Source: Liriodendron chinense
Taxonomy: Eukaryota > Streptophyta > Magnoliopsida > Magnoliales > Magnoliaceae
DNA length: 64,000 bases
NCBI GenBank assembly: GCA_003013855.2
Contig: ML058384.1
Location: 17,308,176-17,372,175, forward strand
Reading direction: 5' to 3'
How positions within the stretch are numbered: position 1 is the stretch's first letter; every line of letters starts with the position of its first letter. Made by a program: the position numbers and the translations under genes. The notes under the pieces were generated by a model. The model had not been told where the DNA came from. It did no database searches and was given only the letters and a program-made list of their open reading frames with translations. Shown here piece by piece: positions 12,482 to 24,367 of this stretch.

Positions 12482-14038
12482 TGTTCGCTTGCCTCAAGTA
12501 CAAGGCTACGATGTAGTAATAATTCGGTAGAGACCGAGATCGTTCTCAGGAACTTGTTAGGAATTCACAAAATTACTCCTAATATTCTCTAATTGAGAGC
12601 TAACCAAACATATTTCTAAAATTGAATGTAGATAGAATTCTTAAACTAAAAGTGAATGTAATCAATATAAAAGAGCACTAGGGGTCCTAGGATCCACTTG
12701 TAGCAATCTGTGATGTATAATTCGCTGTGGTTTCCCAATTAAACAACTAGAATTGAAATCAAATCCTATCTAGTCAGATGATAGAACGGTTGTAACATAC
12801 AATCTGTCATGTGTGATTTATATACATGATTCCCTCAATTCAAGTTAAGACTTGAGCACACTCAATTGCATAGGTCAATCCTAGTTCCAATAGATTAATA
12901 TCACAATCATAATCATCATTAAATTCTGTCACAAAGCATAATTAGATGATGATTTAAACTTCATTCAAATCACATATACGGTCAACACATAATTCAGAAA
13001 TTAGAACAAAAAGGTAGAATTTTGGTTTGAAGTTCCCACATAAAAATCTAAGTCTAGAGCGTATTGAATCCGATTCCTCAGAGCGTACAGGTCTAGAACT
13101 ATGCAAAACCATTAAGAGCTAAAACAATTCTTCCAAACATCTATGAGTCATCATAAGATTAAGAAAAACTACTTAGAACTTTATTCAAACTTCTAAAAAC
13201 CATTTTCTTCAATAAATCCAACTTAAAACCAAAACAAACGAATTAAAGTATCTCAGATTCACTACAAGCTTCACCTCTTAGCCCTAACTAAGAGGTTTAG
13301 CCATTCATGATCCAAAGAAACATGAAAACAACTAAAAACATGAACTAAAAAACACAAACTAGAGGGAGTTGTGGAACTCCGATTCCGTCCTTCTCCGCCT
13401 CCCACCTTCGTAGATCTCTTCTAGGATGCCTTAGCTAAGACCCCTAGGTTCCCTTTTATAGTCGAGAGGCTCTACCGCCTCAGAATCTTTCAGATTTGCG
13501 CAGTACTTACGCACTTGCGCATAAAAATCGAAGCTTCAAGAGGAAGTTGCTAATTTCCCGCTGTAATACACTTGTCGACCAATCTAGACTGGTTGGACTG
13601 GGCTGGCCGACCGGTCACAACCGGTCGGACCCTTCTGTGGATAGTCCAAAGAGCAGAAGTGAGGGGGGTAGGCTCTTGACCGGTCGGCCTCTTGTACAGC
13701 GACCTCCAGCAGACGCTGGAGTAATTCTTGAAGCTGGCCGACCGGTAAAGACCGGTCGTGGCCCCCTTGGCCGACCGGTCAAGACCAGTCGGACTCTTGT
13801 TTTCTCCATTTTTCTTCTTTCTTTCTTCTCTCTTCGCTCTCCTTACTTTCTTCTTTCTTTGGCCCACCTTGGGTCTTCATCCAAGGCTCCTAAATGCAAT
13901 CTTTTAGCTATCGATCGAGTGAACTTTCTCTCATTCCTAAAATCACAAAATCACGTATTAGAATAGTCGTTAAGCTTGAAAACTATGCATAGTTAGTGAT
14001 GAAATGGGGTTAGAATATACACATTTAAGCACTCAACA
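12482..14038 (-). repeat. 5' LTR of element C (1557 bp)
   Basis: It starts TGTTCGCTTGCC and ends CACTCAACA. It aligns over much of its length with the LTR of element 4 (31719-33314): both end in a GGGGTTAGAATAT(A/G) block and a (C/T)TCAACA terminus. The GACCGGTC palindrome cluster is at 13608-13795. Confidence 0.8.
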
Positions 14039-17000
14039 ATAACCAAATCATCTCCCACTATAGGCCGAAAGCATGGAAAAACACCATCAGAATTAATTCC
14101 AGCCTACTATCTATCTCTAACAAAGTAATAACAAATTGCATAACTATCTTAAAGCCTTAAATGCCTATGCTTTCCATATTCAATGATGGTACTCTCACTA
14201 GCAAACATAAAAAATGATACAAGAACCGTGTATACCTGCTCTGCGGGTCTTGTTAAAGCAGGTGAAACAGAGATGATGGTTATCAAATGAGACCAGCACA
14301 CCTAAAGACTTTGCCACTAACATTCAAAGCAAACAACACAGCCAAAAAGGCGTAACCCAAGCATGTGCATAAATCAACTAAAGAAAAAGAGAAGTTCATG
14401 CTCACTAGGATAGCATATGGGAACATGCCAAGATGTTAGATATTAAGATCTGATACCTATTGTGTATATCTGTTGAAGAGGACATGTCAGAAAAATCGAC
14501 AAAAAATGCAATACCAATGAATTTATAAGGACAAAAGATGTACTTGGCACTATGATGAAATAACATATGGACAGAAAATACACATCATCACAATTTTTCT
14601 CCTCTTCATTTCTCGACTCTTTTTTTTTTCCCTAAGGGACACGGATTGTCGGCTGTCGCGGGAGCTTCCTGCGAAGTAAAGTTAAGTGGTGTCGTTGATG
14701 TTGGTGAGAAATGCACCGGCCCAACAATTTTGCCCGATGATATTAGCGCAATTGGATCCTACTAATATTTTTATGTTTCAATTCATCCCACCTTATGAAC
14801 TGTATGAATGGCATAAAAACACCACGGTGGATCCAGGGATGTTTCAACCGTGGGCATTTCCCTACTCACTTTTTCCTATTGTACAACTGGCTTAAGTTTT
14901 AGATGTGCCTTAGTTTTGGCATGTTCTAACAGAACATGGAAAAGCATCTTCAGGCCATTTCCTAACATGATCTAGGAACAAAGCGGATTTTTCACAAACA
15001 TCACGGCGGGCTCCACTGAACATCTTGTCGCGTAAAGTTTTTGTGATATGGCAATCCGCGTCGGCGAATATGATACTCTTGCTGCGTATGACTATTGATA
15101 TGCAGTGACTAAGAAATTGGCACCAGTTTACAGCTACAATATCAGAGTGGTTGAAAAATCATAACATGCATTCATGTAATATGATATTTTCGCTTTGGCT
15201 TTGTATGATGCTTGATATGCACAATGTACAAACTGGACCATGGGCCTCGCTTGTACAAACTGGACCCAAGATGGGGCAACCCTGTTGGATGGACTGGATG
15301 TCATACATACAACTTTGTTAATTTACTAAAATAGCTCAACAATCATTCTGGCTAATAAATGAATGAAGACTAGCAGAATTCTTGCTAATTATGACAAAGA
15401 AGTGGAGAAATGCAACCCATTTTTAAAACAAATATCTACCATAAGAAATGGGTTAATAAATAGCGTAATAGTGGTTGACCATCACTATCAAATGAAAGAT
15501 CTGGACTCACTGTTGTATTAGTCGAATCACCATCAGATTGATACTGTCCATGTGCACCCTTAACCAATTCAATGGCCACAATGTTTTAGACTGAGGAATA
15601 CTACCTATGTTTGAAATTTTGAATGGGTCTATCAAGGCAATTGGATGTAGCTACGCCAGGTGGGACTGATCCTGAGAAACATGGTGGACAGGGTTTATCA
15701 AATCAACAACATTGTTAAATTGTCAAAGAGGACACATAACAAGAAAGAAACATACTAAAGCATCCACCATCCTCTTGCTCCAACTCGGGAGAAAATTGTT
15801 GCATCAATCTGGTTTTTTTTTTCTTTAAAAAGAAAGAAAGAAAGAACAAAAATTTAAAAAAATCTGAATTTGTCAAGATCCTGTGAATTTGCATCAATAA
15901 AACAATCTGAATCTTCAAGAATGTCATTTTCAATTCTTACATTGGTTTCTTTGGTTTGTAAAGTTGAGAAGTTAGTGGCTGAAAATCTGCATTATTATGG
16001 AGGCAATAGTCAAGATCACAGTTAAAAAAAAAAAAAAAAAAATCTGTAAATCCCATATATAAAATTTACCTTCGGGAGTGAAGCCTCAACTCTTTGGGTG
16101 TGATACCCAAAGCTGGTTTGGTGTAAAGCCAACCATATCAAGGAAAATTTCTAATGTTGAATAGCCAGAGGCTCGTCATCCTACATCAGACTGCTTCTAT
16201 CCTTATGAGGGAACAATACTTTTCATTAGAGTCATGTTATAAAATTTTGGAGGTTTCATGCGGATAGGTCTAAAAACCACTAGACATAAAAATGCTACAA
16301 CACAAAAGAACCAGATCTTAAACCTTCTTGAATTCACATTCAATTAAAAAAAAGGATTGTAACCCAACTCATTTACAGACAAGATAAGATTCCTGCACAA
16401 AACAAGCACCCATCTTTCAAAAATAATGCAATTCGAACATCGATTCCATGGAAACAACCCAAATTTTCAGGTAGAAAAGGAGAACTATAAATTTTAATGG
16501 TGAGTTGACTAGCCTGATTTTAGCACTAGTTTAACTTTCTGGGGAGGTCCACCTTATGCCACCTGTCAGATGTCCCACACATTAACCAGGTTTGACCTAT
16601 GCTACACGTAGAGAGTGCGTGTGATGCTTGCGAATTTCCAGTTTTACTTACATTCCAACAACTTTGCAATTTGAGTTGAATCCACGGAAAACAATTCACG
16701 ATTCAAAAGTAATATGGATTTGTGTAAAAAAAAAAAAAACACCAACATGTGTGAGAAGACAATACTACCAATACAAGTGAATTACATATCCAGATGGAAT
16801 CCCACTGAGACCATGTTTTCAGTCTTTGACTTAACAAAGGTAGGAGCTACAGATAATGGATGCAAATTATAATGTCCATAGATTAAGAGGGTGTTTGGGT
16901 GTCATTTTAAAATGAGCTCATGTCAACTATTAATTGATATTATATATTAGAGAGCCACATCTTCGAGTAGAATCCAACCCACTACTTAGCTCGACGCAAA

Positions 17001-18922
17001 ACTGTAGCGAAAGCATGTTGGGCAAGTTGACCCACGATCTGACCCAATCTGATGCCACAGATACCAAGTAACAACTAGAAAATAAAAAGACAACCCAAAC
17101 ATTTGCTCACTCAAACTCAGGAGGAAAACAAACAATCCACAAATTAGAACTCATTACATTTTAAATCATCATCTCTTACCTCTATATCTTTTCATGAATG
17201 ACACCAAGACAACAGAGTGGGGTGATCTGGAAAAAATGAGTGATGTATGTAAGGAAATTGTTTCATCAGAATCTCATTCATAATGGAAGGAAATTGTTGA
17301 AAAGAAAATGAGTGATGTATGTACCTGTGAATCATTATATGATAGTTGGTCTTTATATGTACGAAGAACAAACCTGTGCAATAATGAGATTTTTGGACCA
17401 TAAACTAAAATGAGTTGAAAAAACTTATGAACAGCTTGGATATACAACACATACATCAAGGTAAATGCCAAGGTTAGGGTGCTACGATCAAGGTAACACC
17501 CAGTAACTACTGGAGTGGGTTTAGCATAGATTGGGGATCGCAACAGGCTGAGATTGGTGTTGTGCTCAAGTTGTTTTTTTTTTTTTTTCAGTACTTACTT
17601 GGGTGATTGGATCACCACGGGGCTGAAACAGGACTTGAAAATGGGAATATCACAAACCAAAAAATTAAGATTATTTGACTGATTGTTAGATTGATGGATA
17701 TTTAAGGAAAAGCTAAAAATAAAAAATATCTAATGGTTCTATTTCAACAAACAAGCAAAACAGAGATTAGATTGTTCAACCAATCTGATTTTGAGACTCA
17801 ATTAGCAACAATGGATTCCACAATTTAGTTGGATTAATTTGAGCCAATGTATGCCACATATACATTTTCTGTGTCCCTATGCATCAATTGTCATATCTGG
17901 CACAAGTATTAAATAGCTCTCTGAGTAATATTTTATTATGCATCAGTTCACTTGGATAGTCCAATCAATCGATCTGAATTGTAAATCAGTACAGGAGAAT
18001 TTTCAGGGGCTACCAATGAAAAATCTCACCGATCAAATGCTATAATCCATCCTTGGTTTGGCCTTATTTTCTATAGTTGTGCTTTTTCTAAGCCATGGAT
18101 GGGATGGTTATCAACTTATCATTGGCTAACAAATGTGGTTTTTTTGAATCTTAAGTTATCCATCATGGATTCTAATAAACATATGATAAATTTTGTTGAT
18201 TGGACCTATTTTTGTGTAAATGATCTTGACCATCCATATTAAATGCCCTGCCCCTTAATCACATGGTTACCATTTATCAAATCCATACATAAGAAACTCA
18301 GATGAATCCATTCATAAGAAACTCAGGTGGGCCACACCACGTGATCTTAGAGGTGTGTGTTAGGCATGATTTCACATGGTGTAGCCAACGTGAATTTTTG
18401 ATCAGGCTGATTTTTGGCCTCCAAGGAGAATTATGAGGGGGCTCAAATCATGTCCAGATTGGATGTTATGCACACATCAGAGTGGGCCCCACACAGGTAG
18501 TTGTACAATAAGCTTCCTAAACTAATAGGAAAATCATCAAACGGTGAAAATCTGGAAAAAAAAAAAAAGGTCTGATTGTTGGGCTGGGAGATGCGAGACC
18601 CATCACTCAAAACCTGTAAAGGGATCAGCACCTTCCAAATTATTGGGCCCACCATGGACGAATCATATCACGGACCCCAACCATCTGATATTGTCCATCA
18701 ATGAATCCGTTCCTGACAGATGGAACATGTAGCATTTGGACGTATGGGGGCCCATGTTTTGGTAATCCAGTTTTTTTAAACTAGTGGGCCCTACCTTGGA
18801 TCAATGGCCTTAAGAATAGATGGTTAGGAGATCATAGAGAAACAATAAGCATTTCAATCCCATATCAACAACTCCAAAAAATGCAACCAGAAGAAAAATA
18901 GGGCCAAGAGATGTCTATTACC

Positions 18923-19013
18923 TTAAACAGAGAGATGACAAAGGTGTGGAAGATGGCTGATGGGCGTTGCCGTTGCTGGAGCGAGAGGGTTTGGTGAGGG
19001 TTTGCTGGCAGCG

Positions 19014-19067
<54 letters not shown>

Positions 19068-19252
19068 CTAGATCTGGTAATGTCAGGCTTGGTGAGGGTT
19101 TGGTTGCAGAGATAGAGATGGGTCGGCAGCGACGCTTTGGTGGTGGCAGCGGTGAGGGGTGTCAGAAATGCAGAAGAAGGGGGTGGTTGCTGTCTATTGT
19201 TGTTGCAAGTGGGTGCAGGTGGTGGCGCTGAGACAGTGGCCCGAGCCCCCAT
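18923..19252 (-). other. Possible exon-like GC-rich segment, unproven
   Basis: An open reading of 109 codons starts at an ATG at 19252 and is rich in Ala, Pro, Ser and Thr. It runs into Ser-Leu repeats coded by the GA microsatellite. Upstream on the minus strand is a GA-rich stretch (19260-19400) like a plant 5' leader. It could be the first exon of a captured gene. The codon content gives no family and I see no downstream exon I can name. Confidence 0.2.
19011..19065. repeat. (GC)n-(GA)n compound microsatellite
   Basis: About nine GC dinucleotides are followed directly by about eighteen GA dinucleotides. Alternating GC can adopt Z-DNA and the GA run can form triplex DNA. Confidence 0.95.
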
Positions 19253-19640
19253 CGATCTCGTAGAGAGATATTAAGAGCGTGAGAGAAGAGAGGCAGAGAG
19301 ACGAGAGAGAGGACATATGAGAGACGAGAGTGCGTGAGAGATGAGAAAGAGAGGCGAGGGAGACGAGAGAGGGGGGCGAGGCAGCGGGAGCTCGAGAGGG
19401 GGCGAGTGTTTTTTGGGATTAGGATTCTACCCTAAATGTTGTCATATAGGCTTATTATGAAGCGTTAAATCCCCACATTCATATGGTGTGGTCCACCTGA
19501 GATTTGGATCTACGCACTTTTTGGGACCAACGTCTAAAATGAGATGGAAAAACTTATGGATGGTGTGGATAACATAAAATCATCAAGGTGGGTCCCACAG
19601 TAAGGGTATCACCGAATAAAGCATATAAGAACCCTTTTCC

Positions 19641-19753
19641 GCGACGGTTCAATGTGAATAGCCGAGGGTTTATAGCCGTCGTAATTTGCGACGGTTCATA
19701 GCCGTCGGGGAAAGAGACCGGGGCTGTCGGGAAAGGTCAACTTTTTGGTAGTG
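19641..19753 (+). repeat. CACTA-type terminus with subterminal repeats
   Basis: The motif GCGACGGTT and its inverted form AGCCGTCG alternate across 19641-19705. The segment then ends TTTTTGGTAGTG, which read from the other strand is CACTACCAAAAA. Such GACGG/CCGTC subterminal repeats and a CACTA end are typical of plant En/Spm-like transposons, where transposase binds the subterminal repeats. Confidence 0.7.
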
Positions 19754-22668
19754 CAAGCCGCCGAAGCTTGACCTTAAACCTCTACCATCCGAGCTTAAAT
19801 ATATATATTTGGGTCAAGAGTAAACATTCCTGGTTTTCATTGCCTCTCACCTTGGAAAAGACCAAGTGCTCAAGTTGATTAAGCTACTCAAAGAACATAG
19901 GGAAGCCATAGGTTGGACAATAGCGGACCTCAAGGAGATAGACTCTTCAGTCTATACTCATCGTATACACCTCGAAGAGAATGCAAAAACAACTAGACAA
20001 CCTCAAAGAAGGTTAAATCTAAACATGATGGAGGTTGTCAAGGCCGAGGTGTTAAAGCTACTAGATGTGGGTATCATCTACCCCATCTCGGATAGCTAAT
20101 GGGTGAGTCCTACCCAAGTTGTCCCTAAGAAGTCCGATACTACCATTGTTGAAAACGCCAACAACAAGCTTATACCGACTAGAGTGACCACCGGTTGGTA
20201 AATGTGCATAGATTATCGGAAGCTAAACACGGTCACTAGGAAGAACCACTTCCCTCTCCCATTCATGGATCAAATTTTAGAGAGGTTAGCAGGCTACTCC
20301 TATTATTGCTTCCTGGATGGCTATTCCGGCTACAACCAAATTGAGATAGCCTCAGAAGACCAAGAGAAGACTACCTTTACATGCCCATTTGACACCTTCA
20401 CATATCGAAGGATGCCATTCGGACTATGTAATGCACCTGCCACATTCCACCGATGCATGTTAAGTATTTTCTCAGACATGGTGGGTGAGTTTCTTAAGGC
20501 ATTCATGGACAATTTCTCAGTTTTCGGTTGTACTTTCGAGGAGTGCCTAAATCACTTGAAGTTGGTCTTGACAAAGTGCGAGGAGAAGAACTTCGTTTTA
20601 AAGTGGGAAAAGTGTCATTTCATGGTACAGAGAGGAATAGTCCTTTGATATATCATCTCGTTCAATGGAATAGAGGTAGACCGGGCCAAAATCGATATAA
20701 TTTTCAATCTACCACCACCCAGAAGCATACGCGATGTGCGATCCTTCCTTGGACACGCCGGCTTTTATAGAAGGTTCATAAAGAATTTCGGTCATATCTC
20801 AAGGCCCTTATATAACCTTCTCCAAAAGGAGAAACAATTTGAGTGGAGTGCCGAATGTCAATTAACTTTTTCAAAGATAAAAGACATGTTGACAATCGCT
20901 CCTATCATGCAACCACTGGATTGGTCTGTACCTTTTGAGTTATGTGCAATGCGAGCAATTATGCTATTGGGGTGGTGCTAGGCCAGAAGAGGGATAAGAA
21001 GCCTCACGTGACCTATTATGCGAGTAGGACCTTGAATCCCGCCCAAGTCAATTACTCGACTACAGAGAAGGAGCTCCTAGTTGTCATTTTTGCCTTGGAC
21101 AAATTTAGGCCTTACTTAATAGGATCCAAAGTCATTATTTACACAGATCATGTGGTACTGAAACACCTTCTTTCTAAGAAGGATGCCAAGCCCCGTTTGC
21201 TTAGATGGATCTTACTCTTTCAAGAATTCGATTTGGAGATTAAGGACAAGAAGGGAGTAAAAAATGTGGTGGCAGATCATCTATCCCGCCTAGTCCTACC
21301 CAATTCCATTGACGAGTCACCTATTAAGGACTCATCCCCTGATGAGCAACTCTTTGTTGCTAGGCATCCACCATGGTACGCTGACATAGCCAATTATCTT
21401 CCCACAGGTGCGATGCCGATTCATTGGACCACGCAGGAAAAACGAAAATTTCTAAGGGAAGTGCACAGATTTTTTTGGGATGAACCTTTATTGTTTAAAT
21501 ATTGCCCAGATCAAATAATTTGGAGATGTGTCTCTGAAGATGAACAAAATTCCGTCATCTCCTTTTTTCATAATCAAGCATGTGGTGGTCATTTTTTCGC
21601 TAAGAAAATCACTACAAAAATTCTGCAGTGCGGTTTTTATTGGCCCACGTTATTTAAGGACGCCCACGAGTTTTGCAAAGCATGCGAACGCTGTCAAAAG
21701 CTAGGAGGATTGTCCCATCGAAATATGATGCGTCTGACCCCAATTCAACATCTTGAAGTCTTTGACTATTGGGGCATCGATTTCATGGGACCATTCCCCT
21801 CATCTTTTGGACATGTCTACATATTGATTGTCCTAGACTATGCGTCCAAGTGGATAGAGGATATTCCATGTAGAACCAACGATCATCGTACAGTTCTAAA
21901 GTTCCTCAAAGAAAATATACTTTCTAGATTTGGAACGCCTCGAGCCATCATTAGTGATGGTGGTTCTCACTTTTATAATAGTCCTTTTGAAGCCTTAATG
22001 AAAAAATATGACATTAGACATAAAGTGAGTACCCCTTACCACCTACAGACAAGTGGACAAGCTGAAATTTTCAATAGGGAAATCAAACAAATTTTGGAAA
22101 AGACAGTAAGACCGGATCGTAAAGATTGGTCACTGCGATTAGTCGATGCTCTTTGGGCTTACCGTACCACTTTTAAGAGCCCCATTGGAATATCTCCCTA
22201 TAGACTTGTTTATGGGAAAGCTTGTCACTTGCCTGTGGAACTTGAACACAAAGCCTATTGGGCAATTCGGGCATTGAACTTCTTCATTGACATGGCTAGC
22301 TCGCTTCGCAAACTTCAATTAAATGAGCTTGATGAGATCCGGAACGATGCTTATGAGAAATCGATGGTTTACAAGAGTAGGATGAAGGCCTTTCATGACA
22401 AATACATCTTCAGAAAATCTTTCCATGAAGGTCAGAAAGTGCTCTTGTACAATTCCCGACTTCATCTTTTTCTGAGAAAATTGAGATCTCGATGGACCGG
22501 CCCATATATTGTTAAAAAAGTTTTTTGCATGGGGCTATCGAGATAGAAAATGTGGCGAATGGTAACTGTTTTAAAGTGAACAGACAACGCCTTAAACCAT
22601 TTGTCGAGAAGTTTGATTCAGAGGACATGTCCATCACTTTGAATGACCCTGTGTATCAGGATGATTGA
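19754..22668 (+). pseudogene. pol: Athila pol remnant (element B)
   Basis: The sequence opens in the protease-RT linker (PPKLDLKPLPSELKY). RT follows, with MCIDYRKLN (20202), YYCFLDGYSG and RMPFGLCNA. The catalytic box reads FMDNFSVFG, where the second Asp is replaced by Asn. RNase H at about 20942 starts CNAS in place of the usual CDAS, so a second active-site Asp is also lost. Integrase shows HHCC residues (ACGGHF...CKACERCQ), YWGIDFMGPFP, ISDGGSHF and a C-terminal LHLFLRKLRSRWTGPYIV. The true end is DPVYQDD with TGA at 22666-22668. Stops occur near 19825, 20098, 20200 and 20648, with frame shifts near 20940 and 22520. The roles were reverse transcription and integration; this copy is dead. 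Confidence 0.88.
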
Positions 22669-23805
22669 TCTCCTAGTGTAACGGAGGTATAACGTAGATT
22701 ATGTGTAGTTTGTTTTTTGTTTTTAAGTGCTTTAGTAGATTTTGATACCGGAAGTAGACTCCCATGTTCGACTCTCTCAGGTACTATAATTCTTACTCTC
22801 TTTTATTTCACCATTGCTCTCATGTTCATGCTCATTGCATATTTTTACATTGGGGACAATGCAAGTTTTGGTTGAGGGGTGAGATGAGATTCCTCATCTA
22901 GCAATTTGTGGACATTTCGAGCAACATATGTAGAAAAGTTTCGAATTTTCTGAAAATTCAACATTTTTTTAGAAAACTTTGTTTCTATACATTCGTATGA
23001 TATGAGTATAAGAAAAGGAGATACGAAGTGAGTGATGTTGCAAGTCTTGAACTACCCTTAATATAATAGTTTTTATATGTGAATTTCCCTATTTATATGA
23101 TGGATAGAATGTTTGAACACTTGTGCACCTAGTTCACATTACACGATTTTTATGATTTGAAAGGATTATGTAGATTTGTGGATTGATTAGACTTAGATTT
23201 GAGGTGTTGAGGAACCAAGTCGGGGTACTTTGTCCATCCTTGTCTATGGGAAAATAACGAAAGATATGGATTTCTAAAAATCCTATCTAATGGGTATGAA
23301 AAGGAAAGAATGAAAGAAAATGTGGGTATGATCGAAAATATGGTGGAAAATTCTGAAAAAGGGATACCTATTATCAACCGGGGGATGGTTTACCTGTAAC
23401 CAAAGCCGGAAATGGGACGTAGTGTAAAAGCCATCGGAAGGACGGTAAGGAAAATTCCTGTCATAGGCTTGTTGTTAATCTGTACACCTTTAGATCCATA
23501 GTTTAGTCAATCTACGAAGAAGATAATCCTGGAAATTCATGAGATGAACTTTCACTATGCACACTAGGTTGAATTTGTTCAAGTTCTTCTATTTATCAAT
23601 CAATCAGCGGGAATTCTATATGAACACTTATTATGTTTTGAGATTTTGAGGCTTCAGCGTCTATCGCCCAGTTTCTCTGATTATTGCACTTGTATGTCTT
23701 GGAATGAATAGAAAAATAGGTTTTTGAAGGAGAGTTAGTTTTGGAAATTTGAACTTGTTTCACGCATGTTTTTCTTGGGATTAGCAAAAAACTGGTTGGG
23801 GGGTG
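22669..23805 (+). other. 3' untranslated region and polypurine tract of element B
   Basis: Noncoding. The block at 23365-23470 is conserved in elements A, 1 and E. The tract GGTTGGGGGG (about 23794-23803) directly precedes the LTR start TGTTGAGC. Confidence 0.75.
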
Positions 23806-24367
23806 TGTTGAGCTTCCATTTTATACATTTTCTAGCCCATTACATCACATTACATGCATGGTTTGTATGCTTAAAAGACCCATCTAATGCTTGTTTTGTG
23901 TCTATAGGAATGAGAGGGAGAAGTCATGAATTTGTTGTTAAAGGGGTCCTTTGGAACTATATTGAAGACACTAAAAAGAAGCCATGAAAAATCACGTCAG
24001 AAAGACCTGGATCAGCCAGAAGAAAAGAGGAATTCAGCATTCATATCAGAAGGCCACCGGGTGCCCGAAATTGGAAGGAAATATGCTGAACCCACTGGAC
24101 ACTTTTGGACCTGACGGGACGCCCGACCGAAACATGGTTGGGCGCCCGATATTCAAAGTGAATTTCATCAAAACTTGCTGGACGAATTGAAGTATGATCG
24201 GGTGCTCGACTAACACTTGACCGGGCGCCCAACCAACGTCTGATGACCGTCGTAAGTGCGTAAATTGTTATGCAATCCAAGGCAATTCGTGATTTTTCCA
24301 AAAGGACACCTTGGCATCCTTGCTAAGGTATCCTGGAAGAGTTCTAAGTTTATGGGGAGCAAGTGAG
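23806..24367 (+). repeat. 3' LTR of element B, first segment
   Basis: It begins TGTTGAGCTTCC after the polypurine tract and stops at GTGAG (24363-24367), where element 1 is inserted. It continues at 44086. At 24110-24235 it carries several GGGCGCCC-type palindromes, in a position comparable to the GACCGGTC arrays of the other LTRs. Confidence 0.85.

Larger units (their letters stand above)
8694..14038 (-). mobile_element. Element C: Athila-type gypsy element lacking gag
   Basis: On the minus strand the order is 5' LTR (12482-14038), primer site, truncated protease, RT, RNase H, integrase, then 3' untranslated sequence up to 8694, where element D interrupts it. Its 3' LTR would lie beyond A and D, off-window. 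Gag and the start of the protease are absent: the primer site runs straight into protease sequence. Confidence 0.8.
14039..19753. mobile_element. Probable 3' part of a CACTA-type DNA transposon, interior unassigned
   Basis: Only the right end supports this call (subterminal repeats and a CACTA terminus, 19641-19753). To the right, the sequence enters the pol gene of element B in mid-gene with a possible 3-bp target CAA (19754-19756), as expected of an insertion. I found no matching left terminus. The 5.6-kb interior has no recognisable transposase and no convincing long coding sequence. It contains A/T homopolymers (for example 16024-16041 and 17571-17588), a GC/GA microsatellite, and two diverged copies of a dispersed repeat (17402-17530 and 19495-19620). 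Element C was probably inserted into this segment. It may instead be low-copy host DNA captured by, or abutting, the transposon. Confidence 0.4.
19754..24367 (+). mobile_element. Element B: Athila-type gypsy element, left segment (pol to 3' LTR, split)
   Basis: Element B reads on the plus strand: end of protease, RT, RNase H, integrase, 3' untranslated region, polypurine tract, and the first 562 bp of the 3' LTR. The LTR is then split by element 1 and resumes at 44086-44841. The 5' LTR, gag and most of the protease lie left of the CACTA insertion and are not visible here. Confidence 0.85.

Noticed and set aside
14055..14060. CACTA sequence near the left edge of the unassigned segment as the second transposon end
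   Set aside because: Only the five bases match; the following bases do not resemble the right terminus and no subterminal repeats are near.
14686..14895. 69-codon open reading in the unassigned segment
   Set aside because: No family resemblance, no splice partners found, and length compatible with chance.
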